DNA of 13,331 nucleotides from Chthoniobacterales bacterium (lineage in GTDB: Bacteria > Verrucomicrobiota > Verrucomicrobiae > Chthoniobacterales > UBA10450): contig QHBL01000260.1 in NCBI GenBank assembly GCA_003244125.1, positions 1-13,331 on the forward strand, given 5' to 3'. This document shows positions 13,220-13,331 of the stretch, in pieces; position 1 is the first letter of the stretch, and every line of letters begins with the position of its first letter. The position numbers and the translations under genes are program-made. The notes below the pieces were generated by a model. The model searched no databases, was not told the DNA's origin, and worked only from the letters and a program-made list of their open reading frames with translations.

Positions 13220-13331
13220 ATGCGCTGCTCGACTCTCCTCGTACTCACCGCACTCGCAACGCTCGTCGGCTGCGATCAGCCTGCCTCGCCGCCGCCGGCT
13301 TCCCAGCAAAATCAGCAAGCACGCCCGCCGA
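13220..13331 (+). CDS. N-terminal part of a lipoprotein, cut by the window edge
   Basis: ATG 13220 opens a frame that runs off the end after 37 residues: MRCSTLLVLTALATLVGCDQ, then a Pro/Ala/Gln-rich spacer (PASPPPASQQNQQARPP). LVGC with C18 is a clear lipobox and D19 follows it, which in enterobacteria would favour inner-membrane retention; that rule may not hold in other phyla. Nothing of the mature domain is visible, so no function is proposed. No clear Shine-Dalgarno precedes the ATG. The 283 bases between it and the DUF2382 start hold small overlapping frames on both strands and a run of eight or more T residues near 13004-13012, but no gene that can be supported. Confidence 0.65.
   Translation, partial: MRCSTLLVLTALATLVGCDQPASPPPASQQNQQARPP

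Noticed and set aside
13000..13248. minus-strand frame ending in IFGVGVAGIFNIPP and a plus-strand 36-codon frame from 13019
   Set aside because: Both look partly protein-like, but they overlap each other antisense, lack a family match, and the minus one would overlap the lipoprotein start. The plus one has its GGAGG only one base from ATG.
1..13331. CRISPR array, transposase, prophage, toxin-antitoxin or defence system
   Set aside because: No regular spaced repeats and no recognisable gene of these classes on either strand. The palindromes found are single elements, not arrays.

Overview
The window is GC-rich, densely coding bacterial DNA. It carries about sixteen genes on both strands, with short spacers and several start/stop overlaps. 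No rRNA, tRNA, CRISPR array, transposase or phage structural gene was recognised. The gene content (two-domain NDK-like kinase, GH57 alpha-glucan enzyme, YsnF/DUF2382 stress protein, DUF1272 protein) and the palindromic intergenic repeats fit a soil-type member of Verrucomicrobiota (Chthoniobacterales-like). That assignment is inferred from style; Acidobacteriota cannot be excluded.

Layout. (1) 1-4684, plus strand: a two-domain nucleoside-diphosphate-kinase-like protein overlaps by 4 nt an aspartate aminotransferase. A 94-bp palindromic repeat follows and contains the start codon of a GH57 (DUF1957-type) alpha-glucan branching enzyme, which overlaps a small secreted protein with a FlgD-like Ig fold. 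(2) 4738-6120: a DUF1272 zinc-ribbon protein (minus), a tiny secreted Pro/Tyr/Val-rich protein (plus) and a DUF1905/YdeI-OmdA protein (minus), with a stem-loop between the convergent pair. (3) 6295-9234, plus strand: a four-helix membrane protein, a 29-codon signal-peptide-like ORF coupled by a GTGA overlap to a one-helix membrane protein, a Sir2 deacylase, a stand-alone CheY-type receiver and a six-helix membrane protein. (4) 9238-10749: a 90-bp palindromic repeat, then a minus-strand pair of CDF metal exporter and GNAT acetyltransferase with overlapping ends. (5) 10750-11138 holds no gene that can be supported. (6) 11139-12936, minus strand: a membrane protein with a polar linker, and a glycine-zipper/DUF2382 protein ending at a strong hairpin terminator. 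Both look like envelope or stress proteins. (7) 13220 to the edge: the start of a lipoprotein.

Most of this is ordinary chromosomal housekeeping and stress content. No dedicated defence, secretion or biosynthetic system is visible. The points most worth a second look are the NDK-like protein whose first domain lacks the catalytic residues, the two palindromic repeat families that supply start or stop codons to neighbouring genes, a possible degraded copy of one of them, the coupled 29-codon leader ORF, and a perfect hairpin at the GH57/secreted-protein junction.
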